Assembly: GCF_001280015.1 (NCBI RefSeq)
Contig: NZ_LGDV01000236.1
Coordinates: 1 to 27,260 of the forward strand
Direction: 5' to 3'
DNA: 27,260 nucleotides
DNA from: Streptomyces sp. MMG1121
GTDB taxonomy: Bacteria; Actinomycetota; Actinomycetes; Streptomycetales; Streptomycetaceae
A program made the position numbers and the translations under genes. Below, one piece after another: positions 17,666 to 24,289 of this stretch (the stretch's first letter is position 1; the number at the start of each line of letters is the position of its first letter). The notes beneath the pieces were generated by a model. The model was not told the DNA's origin. It worked only from the letters and a program-made list of their open reading frames with translations, and searched no databases.

Positions 17666-18520
17666 TCAGGCGTACCGGTAGATCCGGCTCAGGTCCTCCA
17701 GCTGGTCCGGTGTCTCGTTCCACGGCGGGAGCTTCTCGTGCCGGGCGACGACCCGATGGTGGCGGGGCGAGGGATTGACCGGCAGATAGCGGTGCTCGCG
17801 GTGCGCCCGCTGCCAGCGCTGCCACTGCAGGTCGATGAAGGAGTGGTGGAGCCAGAACACCGGGTCGTTGACGGAGGCGCCGCCGAGCATCGCCCCGCCG
17901 ACCCAGCGGTGCACCCGATTGTGGTTGTGCCAGGAGGCGCTGCCGGTGCCCCGCCCCCAGCCCTCCAGCTTGTTGCGGAAGCCGCTGGTGACGGTCGAGT
18001 CCCAGGGCCGGACGTCGTAGACCGGATCGTCGAGCGCCCACTGCAGCTCGCTCCGCGTGGGCAGTTGGAGGGGGGCGGCCGCACGGCCCAGGTCGCGGGT
18101 GAGGAACTTGCCGTCGGTGACGCCCACCTTGATGGTCCAGTGGCCCCCGGCGTAGGCGAACGGCCCGGTCGTCACCTGCCGGTCGGAGCGCCGCCCGGTG
18201 CCGCCGAGCAGGTCCTCCGTCCAGGGCACGGACGTCCTCGTACGGTCCCGGGTCCAGTCCCAGTACGGCACCGTCACCGAGGAGTCGACGCGGCGCAGCG
18301 CCCGCTCCAGCTCCAGCACGAACCGGCGGTGCCAGGGCAGGAAGGACGGCGCCATGTGCGCGGTGCGCAGCCCGGTCTCGCCGTCGGGGGTGTAGAAGTG
18401 GATGTGCGTGCGGACGAACTCGTCGTACTCGCCACGCCGTTTGAGTTCCAGCAGCGCGTTCACGAACCGCCGCCGTTCACTCGTGGTGAGGGTGCTGACG
18501 TTCTTGCGCACGTACGTCAT
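17666..18520 (-). CDS. melC2: Tyrosinase MelC2
   Basis: A 284-residue type 3 copper enzyme that oxidises tyrosine to DOPA and DOPA-quinone, leading to melanin. The copper ligands are visible: His39 (THIHF), His55 (AHMAPSF) and His64 (PWHRRF) for CuA; His200 and His204 (HNRVH) and His226 (WLHHSF) for CuB. The conserved PYWDWT is present. Length is normal (about 270-285). It has no signal peptide of its own; in this family the protein leaves the cell bound to the Tat-exported caddie MelC1. The ATG overlaps the melC1 stop as ATGA, fitting the obligatory pairing with MelC1. A hairpin follows its stop. Confidence 0.95.
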   Translation of the reverse strand: MTYVRKNVSTLTTSERRRFVNALLELKRRGEYDEFVRTHIHFYTPDGETGLRTAHMAPSFLPWHRRFVLELERALRRVDSSVTVPYWDWTRDRTRTSVPWTEDLLGGTGRRSDRQVTTGPFAYAGGHWTIKVGVTDGKFLTRDLGRAAAPLQLPTRSELQWALDDPVYDVRPWDSTVTSGFRNKLEGWGRGTGSASWHNHNRVHRWVGGAMLGGASVNDPVFWLHHSFIDLQWQRWQRAHREHRYLPVNPSPRHHRVVARHEKLPPWNETPDQLEDLSRIYRYA

Positions 18521-18987
18521 GCGGTCCCCCCCATGTGCATGTGCTCGCCGCCCGTCGTCCCCGGCGCCGGGTCGAGCAGCCGCTGGCCCGGGCCGATCTC
18601 GTCCACGGCCGCCCGGGTCGCCTCCAGTGGCGTCCGGTACGACGTGTAGTGGTCGATCATGCTCAGCCAGCTGCCGTCGGCCCGTCGCATCAGGTGCAGC
18701 GGACGCCCGTCGACGGTGATCCGCCAGTCGCACTCGGCGGCCCCGCGCCCCGCGACCGGCTCCGGCACGCCCTGGATACGGCGGCCCCGGTAGATCTCGT
18801 CGAAGGAGGCGCCGCCGGCGGTCCGTACCGCGGACGTGGTACGGGAGGCGGCGACGAGCGGGGCCAGTGACAGCGCGGCGACGCAGGCCAGCAGCCCCCG
18901 CGCCGCCTCTCTTCGGGACTGTGGCGCCGCCCCCGCTCTCGCCCGCCGCCCCGCACCCACCGCCACCGCGCCGACACCGACGACCAT
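18517..18987 (-). CDS. melC1: Tyrosinase caddie/co-factor MelC1
   Basis: A 156-residue protein that delivers copper to apo-tyrosinase and carries it out of the cell. The start ATG at 18987 follows GAGGAG by about 6 bases. The N-terminus has about 24 basic and Gly/Ala-rich residues before a twin-arginine signal (SRREAARG followed by a hydrophobic stretch to about residue 47), a longer n-region than usual. The mature part has the caddie signature: FDEIYRGRRIQG, the ITVDGRPLHLM segment, and DHYTSYRTPLEATRAAVDE, whose Tyr lies in the region that occupies the tyrosinase active site. A His/Met-rich end (EHMHMGG) is a plausible copper-transfer site. Confidence 0.9.
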   Translation of the reverse strand: MVVGVGAVAVGAGRRARAGAAPQSRREAARGLLACVAALSLAPLVAASRTTSAVRTAGGASFDEIYRGRRIQGVPEPVAGRGAAECDWRITVDGRPLHLMRRADGSWLSMIDHYTSYRTPLEATRAAVDEIGPGQRLLDPAPGTTGGEHMHMGGTA

Positions 18988-19008
18988 CGCTCGCTCCTCG
19001 TCCCCGAC

Positions 19009-19100
19009 CGGACGTCCGAAGGGATGTCCCCGAAGGGATGTCCCTGAACGGATGTCCGTGATCGGACGCCTGTGTACGGACGTCCGTGATCGGACGTCCG
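19009..19100. repeat. 14-bp palindromic tandem repeat upstream of melC1
   Basis: Seven copies of a 10-bp palindromic core begin at 19009, 19021, 19035, 19049, 19063, 19077 and 19091. Cores are CGGACGTCCG (three copies), GGGATGTCCC (two), CGGATGTCCG and CGGACGCCTG. Six of the seven lie in exact 14-bp register, with TGAT or similar as linker. The nearest copy is 21 bases upstream of the melC1 ATG. The changes mostly keep the dyad or G-T pairing, suggesting selection on the palindrome. It could be a multi-site operator or a leader RNA structure. Confidence 0.85.
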
Positions 19101-19318
19101 TACCGGCTAACCGACGCGGGGCGCGGAGAGTCACCGCACTAGAGCCATCCGGTGGGGGGAGGGAAGGGCCGCGGAGGGTGGCACGGGCGGAGGTTACGGC
19201 GTCCGGGGCGGCGGCTACGACGCTTGGGCGACGGTCGGTGCGGGCGGCCGTCGCCGGGGCTGGGCGCGCGATGCGGCGGACCGGACGGGCCTGCCCCGTC
19301 CGTGAGCTCGCGCGCGGC
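19101..19318. other. Intergenic region between melC1 and a secreted-protein gene
   Basis: No gene is supported. It should hold the melC1 promoter on the minus strand, possibly near the GGTTAGCC at about 19103-19110, and the terminator of the gene to its right. Confidence 0.4.
19282..19302 (-). terminator. Terminator of the secreted-protein gene
   Basis: CGGACGGG (19282-19289) and CCCGTCCG (19295-19302) form a perfect 8-bp stem with a 5-base loop, 16 bases past the stop codon. There is no T-run, as is common in Streptomyces. Confidence 0.6.
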
Positions 19319-19828
19319 CTAGAGCCCCGGCCCGCTGGACAGGACCAGGCCCGGGACCGCCTGGAGGACCGGGGCGGCGACGGCGGCCTCGGGGAGCTTG
19401 AGGTTCGGCATGCCGAAATTGTCGGGGTTGGGCGGAGTCAGGGGGGCGTCCAGGTTCACGCCGGGGGCCAGGGTGCGCAGGTCGGTGCCGGGGGCGTCGA
19501 CGCCGGCGTGGTCGGAGCCGTCGCCCAGGACCCGTGGGAGCGGTGTCCGCAGGTGGGCGCCGGGCAGGTTGCCGGTGAACGGCACCTGGGGCAGCGTGTG
19601 TTCGGGCATCAGGCGGCCGGCGACGTAGCGGGGGCCGTCGGGGGCGCCGGCCATCAGCACCGGCACCTCCAGGCTTGCCTTCGGCACCTCCGTGCCGAGG
19701 GCCATGGAGAGGCCGTCCAACGGCACCGGGACGGAGATCGCGGCGGCGGCCGGGGTGGCGGCGGCACCCACAGCGGCCGCGACGCCCGTGATGACGGCGG
19801 CAAGGGTTCCTCGGGTGGTTGACTTCAT
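19319..19828 (-). CDS. Secreted protein of unknown function
   Basis: A 169-residue protein with a clear signal peptide (MKSTTRG, hydrophobic core, cleavage near AAA-AIS at about residue 30). The mature part has no cysteine and is rich in Pro, Leu, Gly and Val, with repeated short L-P or P-L-x-P segments and no recognisable domain. The ATG start follows AAAGGGA by about 11 bases. I do not recognise the family. It lies between the melC operon and the VKOR gene and ends in its own hairpin. A structural cell-wall or surface role is a guess based on composition and neighbours. Confidence 0.75.
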   Translation of the reverse strand: MKSTTRGTLAAVITGVAAAVGAAATPAAAAISVPVPLDGLSMALGTEVPKASLEVPVLMAGAPDGPRYVAGRLMPEHTLPQVPFTGNLPGAHLRTPLPRVLGDGSDHAGVDAPGTDLRTLAPGVNLDAPLTPPNPDNFGMPNLKLPEAAVAAPVLQAVPGLVLSSGPGL

Positions 19829-19975
19829 GTCAGGTACGGGTCCCTTTCAGAATGTGCGAGTTCGACGTCCGTACCGCGTAACGAGCCGGCAAACGGCTTC
19901 AGCGCACATTTCCCCCGAGTGCCGTATTCGTCGGCTGGTCACTCAACGGCTCGTCACTCTTCAGCTCGTCACTCT

Positions 19976-20560
19976 TCAGCTCGTCCAGAAGTCCCACCAG
20001 CGGGTCAGGACGAGCATGCCGATCACGCCGATGTGCAGCAGCGGAAGCACCCAGGTGAATTCGGCGAAGAACCCCTTCAGCCAGGCGGGCGCGGGCAGGA
20101 AGCCGTTCCTGACGATCAGCGAGGTGGCGTACCAGAACATCAGGATCGTGGCGACCCAGGCCAGACAGCACCACAGGCACAGCGCGTCGATCCGGTAGAG
20201 GGACTCGAACTGGAGCCAGGAGACGAAGCCGACGCCGAACAGACAGCCGGCCTCGAACAGCAGCCAGTACCAGCCGGGAAAGCGGGCGCCGGCCAGCAGG
20301 CTCACGCCGACGCACACGACGATGCCGTAGGCGACCAGGCCCAGCATCGGGTTGGGGAACCCGAAGGCCGAGGCCTGTGCGCTCTTCATGACGCTGCCGC
20401 AGGACACCACGGGGTTCAGGCTGCATCCGGGGACGAAGGCGGGGTTCTGCAGCAGTTCGAACTTGTCGAGGGTGATGACCCAGGAAGCGAGCAGCCCGGC
20501 CGCCCCGGTGAGCACCAGCAGCAGCCCGAATCCCCTGCCGCCGGCGAGGGTCCCGCGCAT
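19976..20560 (-). CDS. Vitamin K epoxide reductase (VKOR) family disulfide enzyme
   Basis: A 194-residue polytopic membrane protein with about five hydrophobic segments. It has the VKOR residues: the loop pair Cys46 and Cys54 (CSLNPVVSC), a following SAQASAFGFPNPMLG segment with the conserved Ser and Gly, and the active-site Cys128-Leu-Trp-Cys131. Bacterial VKORs oxidise a DsbA-like partner and pass electrons to menaquinone, making disulfides in exported proteins. No DsbA-like gene lies in the window. The ATG start overlaps the preceding gene by one base (TGATG), so the two are translationally linked. Nearby exported proteins with cysteines, such as the chaplin, are possible clients. Confidence 0.88.
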   Translation of the reverse strand: MRGTLAGGRGFGLLLVLTGAAGLLASWVITLDKFELLQNPAFVPGCSLNPVVSCGSVMKSAQASAFGFPNPMLGLVAYGIVVCVGVSLLAGARFPGWYWLLFEAGCLFGVGFVSWLQFESLYRIDALCLWCCLAWVATILMFWYATSLIVRNGFLPAPAWLKGFFAEFTWVLPLLHIGVIGMLVLTRWWDFWTS

Positions 20561-21051
20561 CAGCCGCGCGGACCGGTGGCGGGCAGGACGACGTGCGCGG
20601 CGGCGTTCAGGGTCTCGTCGGCGCCGGCGAAGGCGCCCAGGTCGGCCGGCTCGACGGTCTTGCCGGGCTCGCCCTCGGGCCAGGCGCGGGTCGTGAACAC
20701 CAGGTAGGCGTAGCCGCGCTCGGCGACGGCTTCGAGCCACTCCTGCGGCGCGTCGGCCCGGGCGACCAGTTGCGGCATCCGTACGACGGCCTGCCCGGCC
20801 TCGACCAGCAGGCTGACGGGGAGGCCGGGCCGGCCGTTGCCGTCGATCAGGTCGCCGCCGACCGGCAGTCCGTTGCTGGTCAGCAGGTGCTCGACGGCGG
20901 CCGCGGTGACCTGTGGGCCGCCCTCGGCGTCGCCCAGGGAATAGGCCAGCAGATAGGGCATGTCGGAGCCGTCGGGGGCCTCGCCGCTCCAGGCCATGAG
21001 GACGAGCGTGCCGAGGTCGGCGGGGTGGAGGGCGTTCGGGGTGGAGGTCAC
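20560..21051 (-). CDS. Conserved unknown protein paired with VKOR
   Basis: A 163-residue soluble protein starting at GTG, with AAGG 8 bases upstream. It opens MTSTPNALHPADLGTLVLMAWSG and includes DMPYLLAYSLGD and a later AYLVFTTRAWPEGEP. It has no signal peptide, membrane segment or cysteine pair. It resembles actinobacterial proteins grouped under a DUF (I think DUF5949, not certain). The one-base overlap with the VKOR gene implies joint production, but nothing in the sequence shows a link to disulfide chemistry. Confidence 0.7.
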   Translation of the reverse strand: MTSTPNALHPADLGTLVLMAWSGEAPDGSDMPYLLAYSLGDAEGGPQVTAAAVEHLLTSNGLPVGGDLIDGNGRPGLPVSLLVEAGQAVVRMPQLVARADAPQEWLEAVAERGYAYLVFTTRAWPEGEPGKTVEPADLGAFAGADETLNAAAHVVLPATGPRG

Positions 21052-21240
21052 CGCGCGACCTTATCGACGCGTTCGCGGGCCGCCGGGCGGCTTCTCACCC
21101 TTCCGGGCCAGTGCCCGACCCGGCGCCACACGAACGAGGGAAGCGGGGCGGAAAAGGCCGGGGGCCGGTGCCGCGGGTGCGGTACCGACCCCTGTTCTCC
21201 ACGTGCCGCGCGGGAGGTGCGGGAGAGCGGGTGGCGGGTG

Positions 21241-21531
21241 TCAGCCCTGCAGGGGCAGACCGCCGAGCATCGGGCTGCGCTGGTTCAGCGCGGTGGTCGC
21301 GCCCTTGACCGTGTTGAGCAGGGAGCCCTTGTTCTCGGTGTTGAGGGCGTCCGACTGGTGCTGCAGCGGCATCGCGTCATGGAGGGTGACCGGACCCTTG
21401 GCGAGCTGGCTGACGGCGCCGTTGAGGCTGGTGGGCGTCACGTCGGCGGCGTTGTAGGCGAACGCGGGCGCGGCAGCGCCGACGAGGGCCACAGAACCGG
21501 CAACGACAGCGGCAGCCTTCAGGGACTTCAT
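21241..21531 (-). CDS. Small secreted protein of unknown function
   Basis: A 96-residue precursor with a good signal peptide (MKSLKAAAVVAGSVALVGAAAPAFA, cleavage before YNAAD). The mature part is about 70 residues, has no cysteine, and is rich in Asn, Thr, Leu and Gln (SLNGAVSQL, LNTENKGSLLNTV, TTALNQR). I do not recognise it; it is not a chaplin or rodlin by motif. The ATG follows AAAGGA by 6-7 bases, in a leader (AAAGGAACAC) almost identical to that of the next secreted gene upstream. Confidence 0.75.
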   Translation of the reverse strand: MKSLKAAAVVAGSVALVGAAAPAFAYNAADVTPTSLNGAVSQLAKGPVTLHDAMPLQHQSDALNTENKGSLLNTVKGATTALNQRSPMLGGLPLQG

Positions 21532-21665
21532 CGTGTTCCTTTCTTCGGCAACTCACGTCACCGCAGGGAATTCTGACGCCGTGCCTAACGAGATCCGCCC
21601 GGGCCGGAAACCCCGCGCGGAGAAGACATATGAGATCCCCGAGAAACGGTTCATCGGGAAAAGCG

Positions 21666-21699
21666 CTCAGCCGTCGCACCCGGAGGTACGACGGCTGAG
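21666..21699 (-). terminator. Strong intrinsic terminator
   Basis: A perfect 11-bp stem, CTCAGCCGTCG (21666-21676) with CGACGGCTGAG (21689-21699), and a 12-base loop. On the minus strand it is followed within 3 bases by TTTT. It lies 21 bases past the stop of the secreted gene at 21720. Confidence 0.85.
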
Positions 21700-21719
21700 G
21701 CGGTGCGGGCGACCGAGGG

Positions 21720-22400
21720 TCAGCCGGTCGCCAGCAGACCCGACGAGGAGGCCGGGGCGGCCAGGCCGAGCGTGCCCGTCAGCAGGTTGAGCAGGCCGGA
21801 CACCACACCGGTGGCGGTCGAGAGCACCGAGGACAGGTCGGAGGTGACCGCCTTGAGCAGGCCGTCGACGGCGCTCTGCAGGGAGGACAGCGCGTCGCCG
21901 GCGAGGTCGCGGGACGAGGAGGGCTTGCCGTCGTCCGCGTGCTTCACGGCCGGCGGGAGGACAAGGGCGGCGGGGGCCGCGAGGGCCGGCGGGGCCGCGG
22001 GCTCGGCGGGGTGGGTGGAGGTCGCGGTGGACGCGGACGGGATCGTGGCGGTCGACGGGAGCGTCGTCGTGGACGCCACCGAGTCGGCGTTGGCCTTCGC
22101 GGCCTCGGCGATGGCCCGCCGGGCCGCTTCGCCGAGTTTTCTGGCCTGTTCCGGTGACAGCTTGCCCTGCTGCAGCGACGCGTTGAGCAGGTCGACGACC
22201 GGCTGGACCACGGAGACGCTGTTGTTCAGGGCCTTGACCTGGGCGAGCAGCTTCTCCGCTCCCGGCACGGCGGACTGGGAGGTGCTGGGGGCGCGTTCGC
22301 CGGCCGAGTCGGCGGCGACGGCGGCCGGGCCGGCGACACCGACCAGGACGGCGGCGCAGAGGGCGGTGGACGCAAGGCGCCGCGCGTGCAGACCACGCAT
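21720..22400 (-). CDS. Secreted Ala/Ser/Thr-rich protein of unknown function
   Basis: A 226-residue precursor: signal peptide (MRGLHARRLAS with cleavage near AVAADS, residue 30), then a helical segment of about 80 residues (LLAQVKALNNSVSVVQPVVDLLNASLQQGKLS and on), a Ser/Thr/Pro linker, and a second helical, Leu/Val/Ser-rich C-terminal part. It has no cysteine and no sortase signal. I recognise no family. The amphipathic helices with a low-complexity linker would suit a surface or wall-associated protein. The ATG follows AAAGGA by 7 bases. It ends in a strong terminator, so it is a single transcription unit. Confidence 0.75.
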   Translation of the reverse strand: MRGLHARRLASTALCAAVLVGVAGPAAVAADSAGERAPSTSQSAVPGAEKLLAQVKALNNSVSVVQPVVDLLNASLQQGKLSPEQARKLGEAARRAIAEAAKANADSVASTTTLPSTATIPSASTATSTHPAEPAAPPALAAPAALVLPPAVKHADDGKPSSSRDLAGDALSSLQSAVDGLLKAVTSDLSSVLSTATGVVSGLLNLLTGTLGLAAPASSSGLLATG

Positions 22401-22703
22401 GGGTGTTCCTTTCGGTGAACATCAGGACCTGAGCCCACCGTCCGTTCGCTGATCACTTTCCGCAACTACAAGACTACTTTTTGTGATCCACACGAGGGAG
22501 CACACCTGCCGTCCGAAGGATGGCGCCTCGACGTCAGGCATCGACGCGGGTGTTGCCGGGTGGGGGCCGTGCCGCCAACGGGGTGATGTAGGCAAAGCCC
22601 TACATTCACACTTCCGACACACTTGTCCTGTTTCTACGGATTAATACGCATAGCGACTAGAGTGACGGACCTCTCCAGTACGTGCGAAAGGGCACCGCCG
22701 CTC
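22401..22703. promoter_or_regulatory. Divergent control region with two dyads
   Basis: This separates the leftward secreted gene from the rightward exported-protein gene. It holds a 7-bp dyad ATGTAGG (22586-22592)/CCTACAT (22599-22605) with a 6-base spacer, and GATCAC (22451-22456)/GTGATC (22483-22488) around an AT-rich core. A TAGAGT at 22658-22663 may be the -10 element for the rightward gene. Confidence 0.5.
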
Positions 22704-23075
22704 ATGCGCAAGTTCCTGGGTCCCCTGCTGTGCACGACGGCGGGCGCCCTCGCCCGGCCGGCCGCGCCACCCTCCCCCGAGGCCCGCGCGCGTGACCGGC
22801 TCACACTCTCCTCCGAGCCCCGGCGTACGCCTGTCGCACTGGACGCCGCCGTCAATCCGGCGGACGACGTATCGAAGTCCACGATCTGCGCACCGGGTGA
22901 CGTACTCGCCCGGCGGATCTCTGCCTACGCCAACACGCTCGGCTACGGCTCCGACGTGTGCGATCTCGGTCCGGCCCTGCCGGGCGGCGGTGACCCGCCG
23001 GGCCGCCGGCTCGTTTCCCAGCCGGACGCGGCGCGGGCCGGTGTGCCCTCCGCCGCCGTGGACGCACAGGTGTGA
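22704..23075 (+). CDS. Small exported cysteine-containing protein, unknown
   Basis: A 123-residue protein with a short signal-like N-terminus (MRKFLGPLLCTTAGALA, cleavage probably near residue 17). The mature part has two cysteines, Cys62 (TICAPGD) and Cys86 (DVCDLG), separated by 23 residues, which could form a disulfide. The C-terminal third is Pro/Gly/Ala-rich. Codon bias supports coding. AAAGGG lies about 12 bases before the ATG, a rather long gap. It precedes the glycan operon by about 60 bases and may be its first gene. I do not recognise a family. Confidence 0.6.
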   Translation: MRKFLGPLLCTTAGALARPAAPPSPEARARDRLTLSSEPRRTPVALDAAVNPADDVSKSTICAPGDVLARRISAYANTLGYGSDVCDLGPALPGGGDPPGRRLVSQPDAARAGVPSAAVDAQV

Positions 23076-23134
23076 GGCGCGTTCCCGACCGCTGCCCCGA
23101 GCGCCGCCCCCCTTGTGAACGAGGTATCCCGCCC

Positions 23135-24289
23135 ATGCATCAGCCAGCACCCGCCCCCCGGCCCCGGGTCCTGCACCTCGCGCAACCCGTCGACGGCGGG
23201 GTCGCCCGGGTCGTCCTGGACCTGGCACGCGCCCAGCTCGCGGCGGGCCTGCACGTCACGGCGGCCTGCCCCGGTGGCGAACTGGCCGCCGGACTGAGGG
23301 AGTTGGGAGCCGACGTACACGACTGGCGGGCCGGCCGCGCCCCGGGCCCGGGGCTGCCGGGCGAGGTACGGCGGCTCGTACGGCTCATCGGCGAGGTACG
23401 TCCCGAACTGGTGCACGCGCACAGCGCGAAGGCGGGTCTGGCCGGCCGGCTCGCCGTGCGCGGCCGGATCCCGACCGTGTTCCAGCCGCACGCCTGGTCG
23501 TTCGAGGCGGTCGGCGGACCCACCGCGGCGCTCGCGCTGCGCTGGGAGCGGTGGGGGGCTCGCTGGGCCCACCGGGTGGTGTGCGTCAGCGAGGCGGAAC
23601 GCGGGACCGGCCTGCGGGCCGGGGTCCACGCCGCGTACACGGTCGTCCCGAACGGCATCGACACGCGACGCTTCTCCCCCGGCCCCGCCGAAGGCGAAGC
23701 CGGGGCCGGTCCGCTCGTCGTCTGCGTGGGCCGTCTCTGCCGCCAGAAGGGCCAGGACGTCCTGCTCCAGGCCTGGGAACAGGTACTCCGCGCCGTACCG
23801 CGGGCACGGCTCGTGCTGGTCGGCGACGGCCCCGACCGCGAGGTCTTACGGCAACGCGCCCACCCCTCCGTACATTTCGCCGGTGCGGTGGCCGACCCCG
23901 TGCCCTGGTACCGGGCCGCCGACCTGGTGGTGCTGCCCTCGCGCTGGGAGGGCATGGCGCTCGCCCCGCTGGAGGCGCTGTGCTGCGGCCGGCCCGTCGT
24001 GGTCACCGACGTCGACGGCGCTCGCGAGAGCCTGCCGCCCGCCCTCGCCGCCCGCTGTCTGGTCCCCCCGCAGGACCCCACGGCACTGGCCGGGGCGGTC
24101 GCCGGGCTGCTGTCCGACCCGCCGCTGCGCGCCGCGCTCGGCGGCGAGGGGCGCCGGCACGTCCTGTCCACGCACGACGTGCGGCACACCGCCGAGCGGA
24201 TCGCGGCCCTCTACCGCGAACTCCTCGACGCGCACGAAGAAACACGTCCGCGCGTGCCCTCCGAGAGCAGGGAGCCGATCCACCCGTGA
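23135..24289 (+). CDS. Glycosyltransferase family 4
   Basis: A 384-residue GT-B enzyme that transfers a sugar from a nucleotide donor, probably onto a polyprenyl-linked intermediate at the inner face of the membrane. The N-terminal domain opens VLHLAQPVDGGVARVVLDLA (acceptor side, with the Gly-rich loop). The C-terminal donor domain has VVPNGIDTRRF, VVCVGRLCRQKGQDVLL and the E-x7-E motif in EGMALAPLEAL. Length is normal. The ATG has GAGG about 11 bases upstream. Residue 238 is encoded by TTA (23846-23848), in frame, so full expression should need the bldA tRNA. Its stop overlaps the next start as GTGA. Confidence 0.9.
   Translation: MHQPAPAPRPRVLHLAQPVDGGVARVVLDLARAQLAAGLHVTAACPGGELAAGLRELGADVHDWRAGRAPGPGLPGEVRRLVRLIGEVRPELVHAHSAKAGLAGRLAVRGRIPTVFQPHAWSFEAVGGPTAALALRWERWGARWAHRVVCVSEAERGTGLRAGVHAAYTVVPNGIDTRRFSPGPAEGEAGAGPLVVCVGRLCRQKGQDVLLQAWEQVLRAVPRARLVLVGDGPDREVLRQRAHPSVHFAGAVADPVPWYRAADLVVLPSRWEGMALAPLEALCCGRPVVVTDVDGARESLPPALAARCLVPPQDPTALAGAVAGLLSDPPLRAALGGEGRRHVLSTHDVRHTAERIAALYRELLDAHEETRPRVPSESREPIHP
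23846..23848 (+). promoter_or_regulatory. In-frame TTA codon (bldA control point)
   Basis: TTA lies in the frame starting at 23135 (offset 711) and encodes Leu238 of the glycosyltransferase. TTA is the rarest codon in Streptomyces and is read only by the developmentally controlled bldA tRNA. I noticed no other in-frame TTA in the genes of this window. Confidence 0.85.

Noticed and set aside
17723..18649. Plus-strand frame across the melC operon
   Set aside because: Antisense to well-identified tyrosinase genes.
22641..23629. Minus-strand frames opposite the exported protein and glycosyltransferase
   Set aside because: No start with ribosome-binding site and no motifs. The plus strand carries the coding signal.
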